Positions 1-8,225 of a stretch of 27,685 bases of DNA are shown in pieces. The position numbers and the translations under genes were made by a program. Under the pieces are notes generated by a model. That model was not told the DNA's origin and ran no database searches. It saw nothing but the letters and a program-made list of their open reading frames with translations. Source of the DNA: Gemmatimonadota bacterium (GTDB lineage Bacteria; Gemmatimonadota; Gemmatimonadetes; Gemmatimonadales; GWC2-71-9); NCBI GenBank assembly GCA_003220975.1, contig QHTX01000128.1, positions 1 through 27,685 on the forward strand, written 5' to 3'. The stretch's first letter is position 1; every line of letters begins with the position of its first letter.

Positions 1-377
1 TCGATGTTGGTCGAGCCGTCGAGCGGGTCGTACAACACAACGTACTTGCCGGCGGGCTTGCCTGAGGGAACGGGGACTGGCTTGTCGTCTTCCTCGGACG
101 CGGTCACGCACACGCGGCCGGTGTAGTGGACGCTCTGCCGCACCGTCTCGTTCGCGAACAGGTCGAGCTTCTGCTGCAGGTCGCCCGAGACGTTGACCGC
201 GCCGGCCGCGCCCAGGATGTCCGCCAAACCCGCGCGCCGCACGTGACGGGAGATGATCTTCGCGGCGAGGCAGATGTCGTACAGCAGGTTGGACAGCTCC
301 CCCGTGGCCTCCGGGTGGAGCCGCTCCTGCTCCATGATGAACCGCTCAATCGTGATGACTTCCGACCCGTGCACCAT
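1..377 (-). CDS. fbp: Fructose-1,6-bisphosphatase class I (N-terminal part)
   Basis: Hydrolyses fructose-1,6-bisphosphate to fructose-6-phosphate, the committed step of gluconeogenesis, in the cytoplasm. Only the first 125 codons are in the window; the rest lies beyond base 1. The N-terminus reads MVHGSEVITIERFIMEQ, followed by HPEATGELSNLLYDICLAAKI, the typical class I opening. The last visible residues are YDPLDGSTNI, the metal- and phosphate-binding DPLDGS motif. The ATG at 377 is chosen because the next in-frame Met would cut into the conserved TIERFIMEQ segment. This start lies 32 bp inside the 3' end of comEC, so translation is probably coupled. It is the last visible gene of the alr-to-fbp run. 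The assignment is firm; the full length cannot be judged. Confidence 0.93.
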   Translation of the reverse strand, partial: MVHGSEVITIERFIMEQERLHPEATGELSNLLYDICLAAKIISRHVRRAGLADILGAAGAVNVSGDLQQKLDLFANETVRQSVHYTGRVCVTASEEDDKPVPVPSGKPAGKYVVLYDPLDGSTNI

Positions 378-2562
378 GGCCGTCCGTGGCGAAAGTGATC
401 GTGCCGCGCTCATCGGTCCGCAGAATCGTGATGCCGTGCCGCGCCAGCCGCCCCAGCACCTCGGGCGCTGGATGGCCGTAATGATTGCGGCGCCCCACGC
501 TGATCACCGCCTCGTGCGGCCGCAGCTCGGCGAGCCACGCGTCCGACGTCGCGCTCCGCGAGCCGTGATGGCCCACCTTGAGCAGCTCCACCGGCCCCAC
601 CGTCCCCGCGAGCCGCCCCTCGACTGGGAGCCCCGCGTCGGCCTGGAACAACAGCCGCACCGCGCCGAACGTCACCTGCAGCACCACGCCGTGCTCGTTC
701 ACGTCGAGCGGCAGCGCCAGCCACAACGAGTCGGGGCTCAACACCTCCAGCGTTACGCCGTCCACCTCGACCCGGTCGCCGGCGCGCGCCGCGTGCCAGC
801 GGGCGTCCGACGCCTCGACCGCCGCCAGGAACTCGAGATACAGCGGCCGGCCGAGCGGCTCGCCGGGCTCGAGCACCAGCTCGGGGTCGAGCGCGTCCAC
901 GACCGCCGGCAACCCGCCCAGATGGTCGGCGTCGCCGTGGGTCGCCACCACCACCGCCAGCCGTCCCGCTCCCTGGCGGCGCAAGAAGGGCACCACCACC
1001 CGCCGTCCCGCATCGCTCTCGGGAGTGCGGGGGCCGCCGTCGATCACGATCCAGCGGCCGTTCGGCGTGCGCAGGACCGCAGCATCGCCCTGGCCGACAT
1101 CGAGAAAATGTACCGTCAAACACCGACAAGCGTCGAGAGGAACGACGTCAAGGACAGACGTCCAGAGGAGAATCGTGAAGGCGAAAGCAGCGCGCGCAGC
1201 AATCAGCCAGGGCCGGCGAGGCGAGTTCCAGAGCCACCATGCCGCGAGCGCGACCCCGGTCCAGAGCGCCGCCGCCTGCCAGCCCGCGGTCATCACGACG
1301 TGCCCGCCGGGTACCTGAGCGGCGCCCGTGGCGATGAGATCGAGCAGCGCCAGGGCCAGCCCCGCACCCGCGGCGAGTAACTGCGCGAGGCCGGCGAACG
1401 CCCACGACAGCACGAGCGCCAGCACGAGTCCCGGGACGGCGACGGCGGCGAGCGGGATCGCCACGAGGTTCGCGACCACGCCGATCGGCGCCACGGTGCC
1501 GAAGGCGAGCGCGGTGATGGGCGCGGTGACGAGCGTCGCCGCCAGCGCGGGCGCCACGAGCCGCAGCGCGCGGGGGGCACGCGTCGTGGCCCGGTCGGCC
1601 CAGATCACGGCGCCGATCGCCGTGACCGAGAGCCAGGCGCCCACGGAATGCAACGCCCACGGATCCGCGAGCAGCAGCACCACGCCTGAGAGCGCGATGA
1701 CACCGCGCGGCGCCACGACGCGCTGGCGCAGGCGGGCCACCTCGCTCGTCACGAGCATCACGACCGCCCGCGTGGCCGGGGCGGGAAAGGCGAGCAGCCA
1801 GAGATACCCGAAGAGCAGCAGCGCCGCGGCCCCGGCGCGAGCGCGAGCGCTGAGCCCAAGCCGCCGCAGCACGAGCACCAGCCAGGCCGCGAGGAAGCCG
1901 ACGTGCAGCCCCGAGATGGACAGGATATGCGCCAGCCCGGCGCGCGCGTACCGCTCGCGAATATCGGCATCGAGGGTGGCGTTGGGCGCGAACACCAGCG
2001 CGTCGACGAGCGGCGCGCGCGCGCCGAACAGCGCCGCGGCGCGCTCCGCCAGCCGGCCACGCAACGCCCCGCGGCCGCGCGGCGTCGGGTCGAGCTGGTG
2101 CGCCCGCCGCACGACCAGCACGCCCCGCTCACCGAACCCCGTCCAGCGGCCCGCCACGACCCACGTCGTCCCGCCCGCGGCCCGGTATCCCTCGGGCCAC
2201 CTGAGCCGCAGCGCGCCGCCGCACGCGCCCCGGATCACGTCCGCCTCGACGAGTCCGCCGCTCGCCGGCGCGGGATCACCCAGCTGCACGATCGCCGCCT
2301 TACTGCTCCCTGCTCCCCGCTCCCTGCTCCATCTCCCGGCGCAGGTGTCGTCCCGCTCCCGCACCGCCGCCCCACCCCACAGGACGCCCGCCGCTGCCAT
2401 GATTCCGAGTGCCGCGCCGAGCGGCGCCCGACGATGGAGCGCCGCGGCTCCCACCAGCACCGGCGCAACCACGTACCACGCACCACGCACCTGAAACGCA
2501 TCGAGGCCGGTCCACAGGCCGGCCCCGAACGCCACGCTGATCCAGACAATCGGCGGCCGCAT
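346..2562 (-). CDS. comEC: ComEC/Rec2 DNA-uptake channel protein with C-terminal metallo-beta-lactamase domain
   Basis: Inner-membrane channel that carries single-stranded DNA into the cytoplasm during natural transformation. The 738-residue length is normal for the family. Hydrophobic segments fill the first ~60 residues. The competence-domain signature AGLAHILSISGLHVGF is at about 208-223, followed by a multi-spanning membrane block to about 470. A metallo-beta-lactamase-like domain follows: HFLDVGQGD near 486, THGDADHLGG at 541-550 and VGHHGS near 660. The metal ligands therefore look intact. The peptide WSRERGAGSS (78-87) is encoded by a 7-bp tandem repeat and looks like a later insertion in the soluble N-terminal domain. 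The neighbouring upstream gene is ComFB-like. ATG start at 2562, 21 bp after the previous stop. Confidence 0.95.
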   Translation of the reverse strand: MRPPIVWISVAFGAGLWTGLDAFQVRGAWYVVAPVLVGAAALHRRAPLGAALGIMAAAGVLWGGAAVRERDDTCAGRWSRERGAGSSKAAIVQLGDPAPASGGLVEADVIRGACGGALRLRWPEGYRAAGGTTWVVAGRWTGFGERGVLVVRRAHQLDPTPRGRGALRGRLAERAAALFGARAPLVDALVFAPNATLDADIRERYARAGLAHILSISGLHVGFLAAWLVLVLRRLGLSARARAGAAALLLFGYLWLLAFPAPATRAVVMLVTSEVARLRQRVVAPRGVIALSGVVLLLADPWALHSVGAWLSVTAIGAVIWADRATTRAPRALRLVAPALAATLVTAPITALAFGTVAPIGVVANLVAIPLAAVAVPGLVLALVLSWAFAGLAQLLAAGAGLALALLDLIATGAAQVPGGHVVMTAGWQAAALWTGVALAAWWLWNSPRRPWLIAARAAFAFTILLWTSVLDVVPLDACRCLTVHFLDVGQGDAAVLRTPNGRWIVIDGGPRTPESDAGRRVVVPFLRRQGAGRLAVVVATHGDADHLGGLPAVVDALDPELVLEPGEPLGRPLYLEFLAAVEASDARWHAARAGDRVEVDGVTLEVLSPDSLWLALPLDVNEHGVVLQVTFGAVRLLFQADAGLPVEGRLAGTVGPVELLKVGHHGSRSATSDAWLAELRPHEAVISVGRRNHYGHPAPEVLGRLARHGITILRTDERGTITFATDGHGARVGSHHD
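2304..2331 (-). repeat. Period-7 tandem array inside comEC
   Basis: Four consecutive 7-bp units, TGCTCCC, TGCTCCC, CGCTCCC and TGCTCCA on the plus strand (GGGAGCA/GGGAGCG in the mRNA sense). The array is read in frame by comEC and contributes the peptide RERGAGS. The same unit recurs in mazG (11052-11072) and in the vWA gene (17023-17043). Confidence 0.85.
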
Positions 2563-2583
2563 CGGCGTGGGCCGCCTAGCGGA

Positions 2584-2844
2584 CTACACGAGCTGCACCG
2601 GCTTGGCGCCGCAGCGCGGCGCGAGGCCGACCTTGCGGAATCCTTCGAGCAGCACCACGTCGAGCTTGGCCTTCTCCTGGTCGCTCCCCAGCCGCAGCTC
2701 GGTGAGCACCTCGCCCTGTGACGTGGAGACGTAGTGTGGTGACAGCCGGTTCACCGTGTACACCAGCACATCGCCGCGACAGGTGTCGCAGCCGCAGAAC
2801 CGGGGCAGCTGGAGCCGCAGCTTGTCGTACTCCCGTTGTGCCAC
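2584..2844 (-). CDS. ComFB-like small cysteine protein
   Basis: Small protein of about 86 residues from the GTG at 2844. The core reads CGCDTCRGDVLVYTVNRLSP, then HYVSTSQGEVLTEL, and ends GLAPRC. This spacing (CxCxxCxxD, a short helix ending NRLxPxYV, then a G-E turn) resembles the late-competence ComFB family, whose biochemical role is poorly defined. The cysteines could bind metal, which is an inference. Its position directly before comEC supports a competence link. The start is uncertain: protein-like sequence (VTNVTWE) continues upstream in frame without a standard start until a GTG at 2964, which would overlap miaB by about 100 bp and give 126 residues. An unusual start near the miaB stop is also possible. 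Confidence 0.65.
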   Translation of the reverse strand: MAQREYDKLRLQLPRFCGCDTCRGDVLVYTVNRLSPHYVSTSQGEVLTELRLGSDQEKAKLDVVLLEGFRKVGLAPRCGAKPVQLV

Positions 2845-2861
2845 TTCCCAGGTGACGTTCG

Positions 2862-4187
2862 TTACCCCACGACGGCCAACTCCTGCGGCGACTCGACCGG
2901 CCGCGCGCTGAAGGTCGACCCCGTCGTGCCGGTGAGGCGGACCGACTGGTAGGTCCCGATCCACCGGTCGGGTCCGGCGAGCAGCGCCACCTTGTTGGTC
3001 CGGGTGCGGCCCTGCAGCAGGTCGCCCCGCTTGGCCCTCCCCTCGACCAGTACTTCGTGGCTCGTGCCGATGAGCGCGACGTTCTTCTGCCGGGCCAGGC
3101 GGCGCACCAGCGCCACCAGGCGCTGCAACCGCTCGCCGGCGGTGTCGTCCGCCACGGCGTCCTTGAGGCGGGTCGCGGGCGTCCCCTCCCGCGGCGAATA
3201 CTTGAACGTGTAGGCGTCGTCGAAGCCGACTTCCTCGACGAGCGACAGGGTCTCCTGGAAGTCCTCTTCGGTCTCGCCGGGGAACCCGACGATGATGTCG
3301 GTCGTGAGCGCGATCCCGGGTACCGCCCGGCGCAGCGCCGCCACCACGGCGAGATAGCGCGCCCGGTCGTAGCGCCGCAGCATCCGCTTGAGCACGCGTG
3401 AGCTACCGCTTTGGACCGGCAGGTGCACGTGCTCGCACACGGCGGGCGTCTCCGCCAGGGCCGCGACCACGCGGTCCGAGAAATCCGTGGGATAGGGCGA
3501 GGTGAAGCGCACGCGCCGGATTCCCGCCACCCGTCCCACCGCGCGCAGCAGGTCGGCGAAGTCGTGCGTCCCGTCGTGATAGCTGTTGACCGTCTGCCCA
3601 AGGAGCGTGACCTCCGTGGTTCCCCCTGCCGCGAGGTCCTGCACCTCGCGCACCACGTCGCTCAACTTGCGGCTCCGCTCGGGCCCGCGCGTCATCGGAA
3701 CGATGCAGAAGGTGCACCGATAATCGCAGCCACGCTGCACCGTCACGAACGCCGACGCGCCCGTTTCCCGCACGGGTGGCACGTCCTCGTAGTGCTCCCA
3801 GTCCCGGAACTCGACGTCCGCGGCGCGCTCCCCGCCCTCCCCCCGGGCGCGCGCGATCAGTTCGGGGAGCCCACGGTAGCCGTCGGGGCCGATCACCAGG
3901 TCCACCTGCGGCACGCGCTCGAGCAGCCGGGCCCCGAGCCGCTGGGCCATGCATCCCACGACGCCGAGCACGGCACCCGGCCGCTTGTACCCCTTCAGCT
4001 CGCCCAGGCGCGAGAGCACCTTTTGCTCCGCGTGGTCGCGCACCGCGCAGGTGTTCACGAGCGTCACGTCCGCCTCGCCCGGGTCGGTCGTGCGGACGTA
4101 GCCCTCTCGCTCGAGGACGCCGAGCATCAGCTCGGCATCCGCGACGTTCATCTGGCAGCCGTAGGTCTCGATATAGATGCGCGGCAT
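2862..4187 (-). CDS. miaB: tRNA-2-methylthio-N6-dimethylallyladenosine synthase MiaB
   Basis: Radical-SAM methylthiotransferase that adds a methylthio group to i6A37 of tRNAs reading UNN codons. It has 441 residues, as usual. The N-terminal MTTase domain carries the auxiliary-cluster cysteines C11 (TYGCQMN), C47 (NTCAVR) and C79 (VGCMAQR). The radical-SAM cluster cysteines are C154, C158 and C161 in RGCDYRCTFCIVP. Further family motifs are TLLGQTVNSY, HLPVQSGS and TDIIVGFPGET, and a C-terminal TRAM-like region ends the protein. The exact QMN and IVPMTRG motifs favour MiaB over MtaB or RimO. ATG start two bases after the mtaB stop, so the pair is certainly co-transcribed. Confidence 0.96.
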   Translation of the reverse strand: MPRIYIETYGCQMNVADAELMLGVLEREGYVRTTDPGEADVTLVNTCAVRDHAEQKVLSRLGELKGYKRPGAVLGVVGCMAQRLGARLLERVPQVDLVIGPDGYRGLPELIARARGEGGERAADVEFRDWEHYEDVPPVRETGASAFVTVQRGCDYRCTFCIVPMTRGPERSRKLSDVVREVQDLAAGGTTEVTLLGQTVNSYHDGTHDFADLLRAVGRVAGIRRVRFTSPYPTDFSDRVVAALAETPAVCEHVHLPVQSGSSRVLKRMLRRYDRARYLAVVAALRRAVPGIALTTDIIVGFPGETEEDFQETLSLVEEVGFDDAYTFKYSPREGTPATRLKDAVADDTAGERLQRLVALVRRLARQKNVALIGTSHEVLVEGRAKRGDLLQGRTRTNKVALLAGPDRWIGTYQSVRLTGTTGSTFSARPVESPQELAVVG

Positions 4188-4189
4188 CT

Positions 4190-5473
4190 TTAGCTGACCG
4201 TGATGTCGAAGCGGGGGCGCCCGTCCCAGTCCGCGACAGGAAGATAGACGGAAAGGTAGTCCTCCGTGAGGACCTCGAGCCGTCCCGCCCCGCGCCCGCT
4301 CACCACGCCGTCGGCGCGCTGTCCGCAGCGGCGGCCCCGGTGGGCGCGCGCTTTTGCGTCGCCCAGCGCCCGCAGATCGCGCGCCCGATCGCGCACGACC
4401 CCGGGCGCGAGCTGCTCGCCAAGCCGCGCCGCGGCGGCGTCCGGCCGCACGCTGAACGGGAATACGTGGAGGTAGGTGAACGGCAGCGCTGCGACGAGCG
4501 CCACCGTGGCATGATGATCCGCCGCGGTCTCGCCCGGAAATCCGGCGATGATGTCAGCGCCGAGGCCCAGCGCCGCCAGCCGCTCGGCGAGCCACTCGAG
4601 GCGCGCGCGGTACGACTCCGCCGTGTACCAGTGCCGGCCCATGCGCTTCAGGACCCGGTTCGAGCCCGATTGCAGCGGCGCGTGCAGGTGCGCGGCGAGG
4701 TTGCGGGGGGCGGCGATCAGCAGTCGCGCGATCGTGTCGTCCACCTCAGTCGCCTCGATCGACGAGAGCCGGAAACGCACCTGGGGGACGGCGGCGATCA
4801 GGGCTTCGAGGAGCTCACCGAGACTCGACTGACCCCGGGCGCCAGCCCGGGGATCAACCAAACCCGGGGGCTCGGGATCGACCCCGGGCTCGCGCCCGGG
4901 GTCCGTCGCGCGATCCCGACCGTAGGTCCCAATATGCACCCCAGTGAGCACTATCTCGGCATGATGCCCCGCCAGCGCCTTGGCCTCAGCGACCAGCTCG
5001 GGAATGGCGCGTGACCGATTGCGGCCCCTCGCGATAGTGGTCGCGCAGAAGGTGCAGTGCTCGTCGCAGCCGTCCTGGATCTTGAGCCAGCCGCGGGCGC
5101 TGGCGTGGAAACGACGCAGCACGGGATCGACGCGGGGCGCCCCGAAGCCGGCCGCCCGCAGCACGCGCGCAGGGTCGGCGCCGCCCACGACGGCACGCAC
5201 CGCCGGCAGCGCGGCGATCGTGCCGTCGTCGAGCGCCGCGGCGCAGCCCATCACCACGGTCTCGAGCCGCCGCTCCTGGCGCCCGAGCCGGCGCACCAGG
5301 CGACGCAGCTTCGTCTCGCTCTCGTGCGTCACGGTGCAGGAGTTCACGACGGCGAGGTCCGCCGCGGCGGGATCGTCCACCAGGACGGCGCCCTGGTCGG
5401 CGAACGCCTGGCGCACCACCTCCGTGTCGTACTGGTTCGCCTTGCAGCCGAAGGTGTGGAAGTAGACGTTCAC
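4190..5473 (-). CDS. mtaB: tRNA (N6-L-threonylcarbamoyladenosine37-C2)-methylthiotransferase MtaB
   Basis: Radical-SAM enzyme that converts t6A37 to ms2t6A37 in tRNAs reading ANN codons; the partner activity to MiaB next door. From the GTG at 5473 it has 427 residues. Auxiliary-cluster cysteines are C10 (TFGCKANQ), C46 (NSCTVT) and C77 (VMGCAA). The radical-SAM cysteines are C136, C140 and C143 in DGCDEHCTFCATTIARGR. TFGCKANQYD and CTVT are characteristic of MtaB. Residues about 187-216, between HIGTYGRD and SSLGELLEAL, form a Pro/Gly/Arg-rich insertion encoded by GC palindromes and not expected in the family. The start overlaps the stop of the barrel gene as GTGA. The C-terminus has a degenerate TRAM-like segment (LEVLTEDYLSVYLP). 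Confidence 0.93.
   Translation of the reverse strand: MNVYFHTFGCKANQYDTEVVRQAFADQGAVLVDDPAAADLAVVNSCTVTHESETKLRRLVRRLGRQERRLETVVMGCAAALDDGTIAALPAVRAVVGGADPARVLRAAGFGAPRVDPVLRRFHASARGWLKIQDGCDEHCTFCATTIARGRNRSRAIPELVAEAKALAGHHAEIVLTGVHIGTYGRDRATDPGREPGVDPEPPGLVDPRAGARGQSSLGELLEALIAAVPQVRFRLSSIEATEVDDTIARLLIAAPRNLAAHLHAPLQSGSNRVLKRMGRHWYTAESYRARLEWLAERLAALGLGADIIAGFPGETAADHHATVALVAALPFTYLHVFPFSVRPDAAAARLGEQLAPGVVRDRARDLRALGDAKARAHRGRRCGQRADGVVSGRGAGRLEVLTEDYLSVYLPVADWDGRPRFDITVS
4833..4901. repeat. Pair of 20-bp palindromes inserted in frame in mtaB
   Basis: Two perfect stem-loops with 8-bp arms: CCCCGGGC-GCCA-GCCCGGGG at 4833-4852 (type B) and CCCCGGGC-TCGC-GCCCGGGG at 4882-4901 (type A). A degenerate CCCGGG-rich stretch lies between them. 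They are read as part of MtaB, including DPGREPG. Both types recur, in the opposite order, within deoB at 9196-9247. No reading frame break results. Confidence 0.85.
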
Positions 5474-6562
5474 GGCCGGATCGTCATGCCGACGAGCACG
5501 GTCCACACGTGCTCCTTGAGCCCCGCGCCGCTCCGCTCGAGCCGCTCCAGTCCCAGGTCGAGCAGCGCGCGCCCCTCCGAGAAGGCCCGCCCCGTCCCCA
5601 CTGCGACCGCAAACTCGGTCGGGGCGGTGGTCCCGGAGCCGAAGGGCATCTGGCCGCCGCGCACGCCGAACCGGATCGGCGCCCGGGAGCCGACCTCGGC
5701 GCCCGCCGACCAGCTCCACGTGTCGAACGCGCCGGCCCCCGCGTCGGACCAGGAGCGCCACGCCACCGCAGCGGCGAGCCGCACGCTCGGGCTGGGCGCA
5801 AACCGCAGGCCGCCACCCGCCATCCGTGGGAGATCGGTCTCGGCGGTCGTCGCTTCGCCGACCTTGGCGCGCAGCCGGCTGTCGCTCCGCGCCCACGCCG
5901 CGAGGCTCAACCCCGGCGCGAGCCCCAGCAGCGCGCTCGCCGACACCCCGAGCCCGTCGTAGCGCACCTCGGCGGTCTGCCGTGTCAGGCTGTAGGTCGT
6001 ATCGTCGAAGCGGCGCTCCGCGGTCTCGCGCGTGGAGCCCGAGAGCACGTGCACGGCGGCGCCGAGCGCAAGGTGGGGCGACAGCCGGCTCGCGGCGGCG
6101 AGCCGCAGGTCCGCCACGCTGCCGTTGCTCGTCAGCTCGTCGGTATAGGGCTGAGGCACGCCCCGCAGCACGATCGAATCACGGAGCGTCACGTCCCACG
6201 AGCGGTCGAGATACGTCGTGAACCCGCCGCCGAGCGCGAAGCGCGTCCCGATCGGCCCGGCGAGCTGCAGCAGCGGGAAGCGGGTCTCGCGCAGCGCCGT
6301 CGTCGACCCGCCGGTCTCCGCGTCGCGGTACGACGCGGCCGTCATCGCCCCGCCGGTGAGGTGGCCGACGTCGGCGAGCTGCGCCTCCATGAGCGGCGAC
6401 AGCGGATCGAACGGCCCGAACGCGCCGCCCGTGGAGCGCGCGCGCACCGACTCCCACCGCCCCGGCGTGCCGAGCCCGCGGATGCCGTACTGGGAGTCCT
6501 GGGCGGATAGGCGGATAGCCGGATAGCAGGACAGCGAGCAGCGCGACTCTATCCGCCTTCAT
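5470..6562 (-). CDS. Outer-membrane beta-barrel-like protein with an apparent frameshift in the signal peptide
   Basis: Function not recognised. The body (continuous from 6447 to 5470, at least 325 residues) is rich in alternating hydrophobic and polar strands, with many Gly, Ser and aromatic residues, and ends in a strand-like segment VWTVLVGMTIRP, as expected for an outer-membrane barrel. The natural start is the ATG at 6562, which overlaps the preceding stop as ATGA. It gives a signal-peptide-like MKADRVALLAVLL. The mature start AQDSQYGIRGLGTPGRW lies in another frame, because an 8-bp tandem repeat at 6503-6526 intervenes and 6562-5470 is not a multiple of three. Losing two units or gaining one restores MKADRVALLAVLLS...AQDSQYG. 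It may be phase-variable, a recent pseudogene, or a sequencing error. The upstream lipoprotein gene is the likely partner. Confidence 0.72.
6503..6526 (-). repeat. Period-8 tandem repeat in a signal-peptide coding region
   Basis: Three units in the gene sense: CTATCCGG, CTATCCGC, CTATCCGC. Degenerate units (GCTGTCCT) extend upstream. An inverted copy, GGCGGATAG, lies at about 6549-6557 next to the start codon, so a 9-bp stem is possible. The copy number decides whether the barrel protein is in frame with its signal peptide. Confidence 0.85.
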
Positions 6563-7839
6563 GGCTTTCCAAACGGGAACCGCGGCACGTACGTGATCCG
6601 CACCGCCGGTCGATACGCGGCGGCCGCGGAGGGATAGAACCGGATCTCCGGAAAGGCCTGCGCCTCGTACTTGGCCTTGAGCACCAGGGTCGTCGCCAGC
6701 GTCGTGTCCGTCTGCCAGAACTTGAGCAGGTTCGTGATCTCGATCTGGATGGTGTCGGTCGAATCGACCTGAATGACCGTGGTGTCGGTCCGGGTGACGT
6801 CGAGCACGATCGGCGACTTGGCGCCGAAGTCCGCGAACACCGTGTGGGCCTCGATCACGAACGAGTCCGCCGGCACGCCGCGGGCGGCCGCGGCGGGGAC
6901 GAGGATCAGGGTGCCGCGGATGATCTGCCCCGAGTCGCGGATACCGCGCGGGAACGCGACCCGCAGGATGCTCCGCGCCGACGGCACCCCGCCCACCGCG
7001 AGCGTCGAGTCGAGCGGGGCGGCCGGCGGGGCGAACACGAAGGTCGCGAGCGGCGTGCCCCGCGCCGAGGGGCCCGCCATCGTCGAATCCGGTCGTTTCA
7101 CCTGCGTGCCCAGCGAGTCCACCACGATGTGCCACCGCAGCAGCGGGCCCAGATCGCCCTTGCCGATCGCGACGCTCGCGAGCGAGTCGGCCGAGATGCG
7201 CAGCCCGTACGCCACCTTGCCGCTGTCCGCGAAGACATAGCGCGCCTGCGACGAGTCGAGCTTGAGCGATACGAACAGGCGCTTATTGGTCGTGTCCACC
7301 ACGATGCTGTCGCCCGTCGTGGAGTCCACGCGCCCCGGCTTCGCGATCAGCGTGTCGAGGTTCACCGTGCGGAGCAGGGAGTCGGTGAACGCCTGGCTCA
7401 GGTCCGCGAACGTGGTGGTCGTGTCGATCGCGATCGGCAGGCGGTACAGCCGGACCGTGAGATCGTGGGCGGCGGTGTCGCGACGCGTGATGAAGAACGT
7501 CAGCCGGGCTGAATCCCCCGCGAGGATCGCCCCCGTGGTCGTGTCGTTGTTCTTGATCGGGAACCGCTGGCCGACGGCGGAGAACCGGAAGATCGCCCGG
7601 CCGTCCACGATGCCCGGCAGATCCGCGGCGAGCATGACGGCGCCCTGGTTCGGCAGCACGTAGCCCCGGAAGGCCGAGTCGCGCGAGATACTCGTGGCGA
7701 GCAGCGAGTCGATGAGGGTGACCTGGCCGCCGGGACAGTAGTCGGGGCAGTTGCCGGGCGCGGTCATCCGCTCCACGCACGCCGCGGCCGCCGCGGCCGC
7801 GAGCACCGCGCCGAGCACCGCGGTCCGGGCGGCTTTCAC
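6559..7839 (-). CDS. Putative lipoprotein of unknown function
   Basis: A 426-residue protein with a lipoprotein signal: MKAARTAVLGAVLAAAAAAAC, with the lipobox cysteine at residue 21, so it is probably anchored in the outer membrane. The rest has no motif I recognise. It is rich in Asp, Thr and Ser (runs such as DTTTT, TDTTV, DSTDTIQI) and predicted beta-strands, with several CPDYCPGG-type residues just after the anchor. That composition resembles extracellular beta-sandwich proteins. The GTG start at 7839 overlaps the cdd stop as GTGA. The stop overlaps the start of the barrel gene as ATGA, so the two envelope proteins are translationally coupled and may act together. No enzymatic role is proposed. 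Confidence 0.8.
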   Translation of the reverse strand: MKAARTAVLGAVLAAAAAAACVERMTAPGNCPDYCPGGQVTLIDSLLATSISRDSAFRGYVLPNQGAVMLAADLPGIVDGRAIFRFSAVGQRFPIKNNDTTTGAILAGDSARLTFFITRRDTAAHDLTVRLYRLPIAIDTTTTFADLSQAFTDSLLRTVNLDTLIAKPGRVDSTTGDSIVVDTTNKRLFVSLKLDSSQARYVFADSGKVAYGLRISADSLASVAIGKGDLGPLLRWHIVVDSLGTQVKRPDSTMAGPSARGTPLATFVFAPPAAPLDSTLAVGGVPSARSILRVAFPRGIRDSGQIIRGTLILVPAAAARGVPADSFVIEAHTVFADFGAKSPIVLDVTRTDTTVIQVDSTDTIQIEITNLLKFWQTDTTLATTLVLKAKYEAQAFPEIRFYPSAAAAYRPAVRITYVPRFPFGKP

Positions 7840-8225
7840 TGCTCGAGCGCCGCGCGGGCGAAGGCGTCGGGAAGGAGGTCGCGGAGCGTCCAGCGCCGCT
7901 CGCTCGTCGGCCCCGCGGCGATGACCTCAAGGGCGAGGCCGAACTCGGCGAGCAGCTGGCGGCAGGCCCCGCACGGCGACGCCGGCGGGTCGACGTCGGT
8001 CGCGACCACGATGCGCGTGAACTGGCGCGCGCCCGCCGCCACGGCAGCGCCGAGCGCCATCCGCTCGGCGCAGATCGTCAGCCCGTACGACGCGCTCTCC
8101 ACGTTCGTTCCCACGAACACGCGCCCGTCCGCCGCCTCGAGCGCCGCCCCGACCCGGAACTTCGAGTAGGGACAGTACGCGTGTCGCTGCACCTCGCGCG
8201 CCCGGCGCACCAGCTCCGCGCTCAC
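7836..8225 (-). CDS. cdd: Cytidine deaminase
   Basis: Zinc enzyme that deaminates cytidine and deoxycytidine to uridine and deoxyuridine in pyrimidine salvage. Its 129 residues match the short homotetrameric type. The zinc and catalytic motif is CAER (C52, E54) and the second ligand pair is PCGACRQ (C85, C88). The N-terminal CPYSKFRVGAAL and GTNVESASYGLTICAER segments are typical. The GTG start at 8225 overlaps the deoB stop. The neighbour deoB fits a nucleoside salvage pair, linking base release to pentose phosphate use. Confidence 0.96.
   Translation of the reverse strand: MSAELVRRAREVQRHAYCPYSKFRVGAALEAADGRVFVGTNVESASYGLTICAERMALGAAVAAGARQFTRIVVATDVDPPASPCGACRQLLAEFGLALEVIAAGPTSERRWTLRDLLPDAFARAALEQ

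Noticed and set aside
4833..4901. Rho-independent terminator within mtaB
   Set aside because: The stems are strong but lie inside an intact reading frame, lack a U tract and recur inside deoB.
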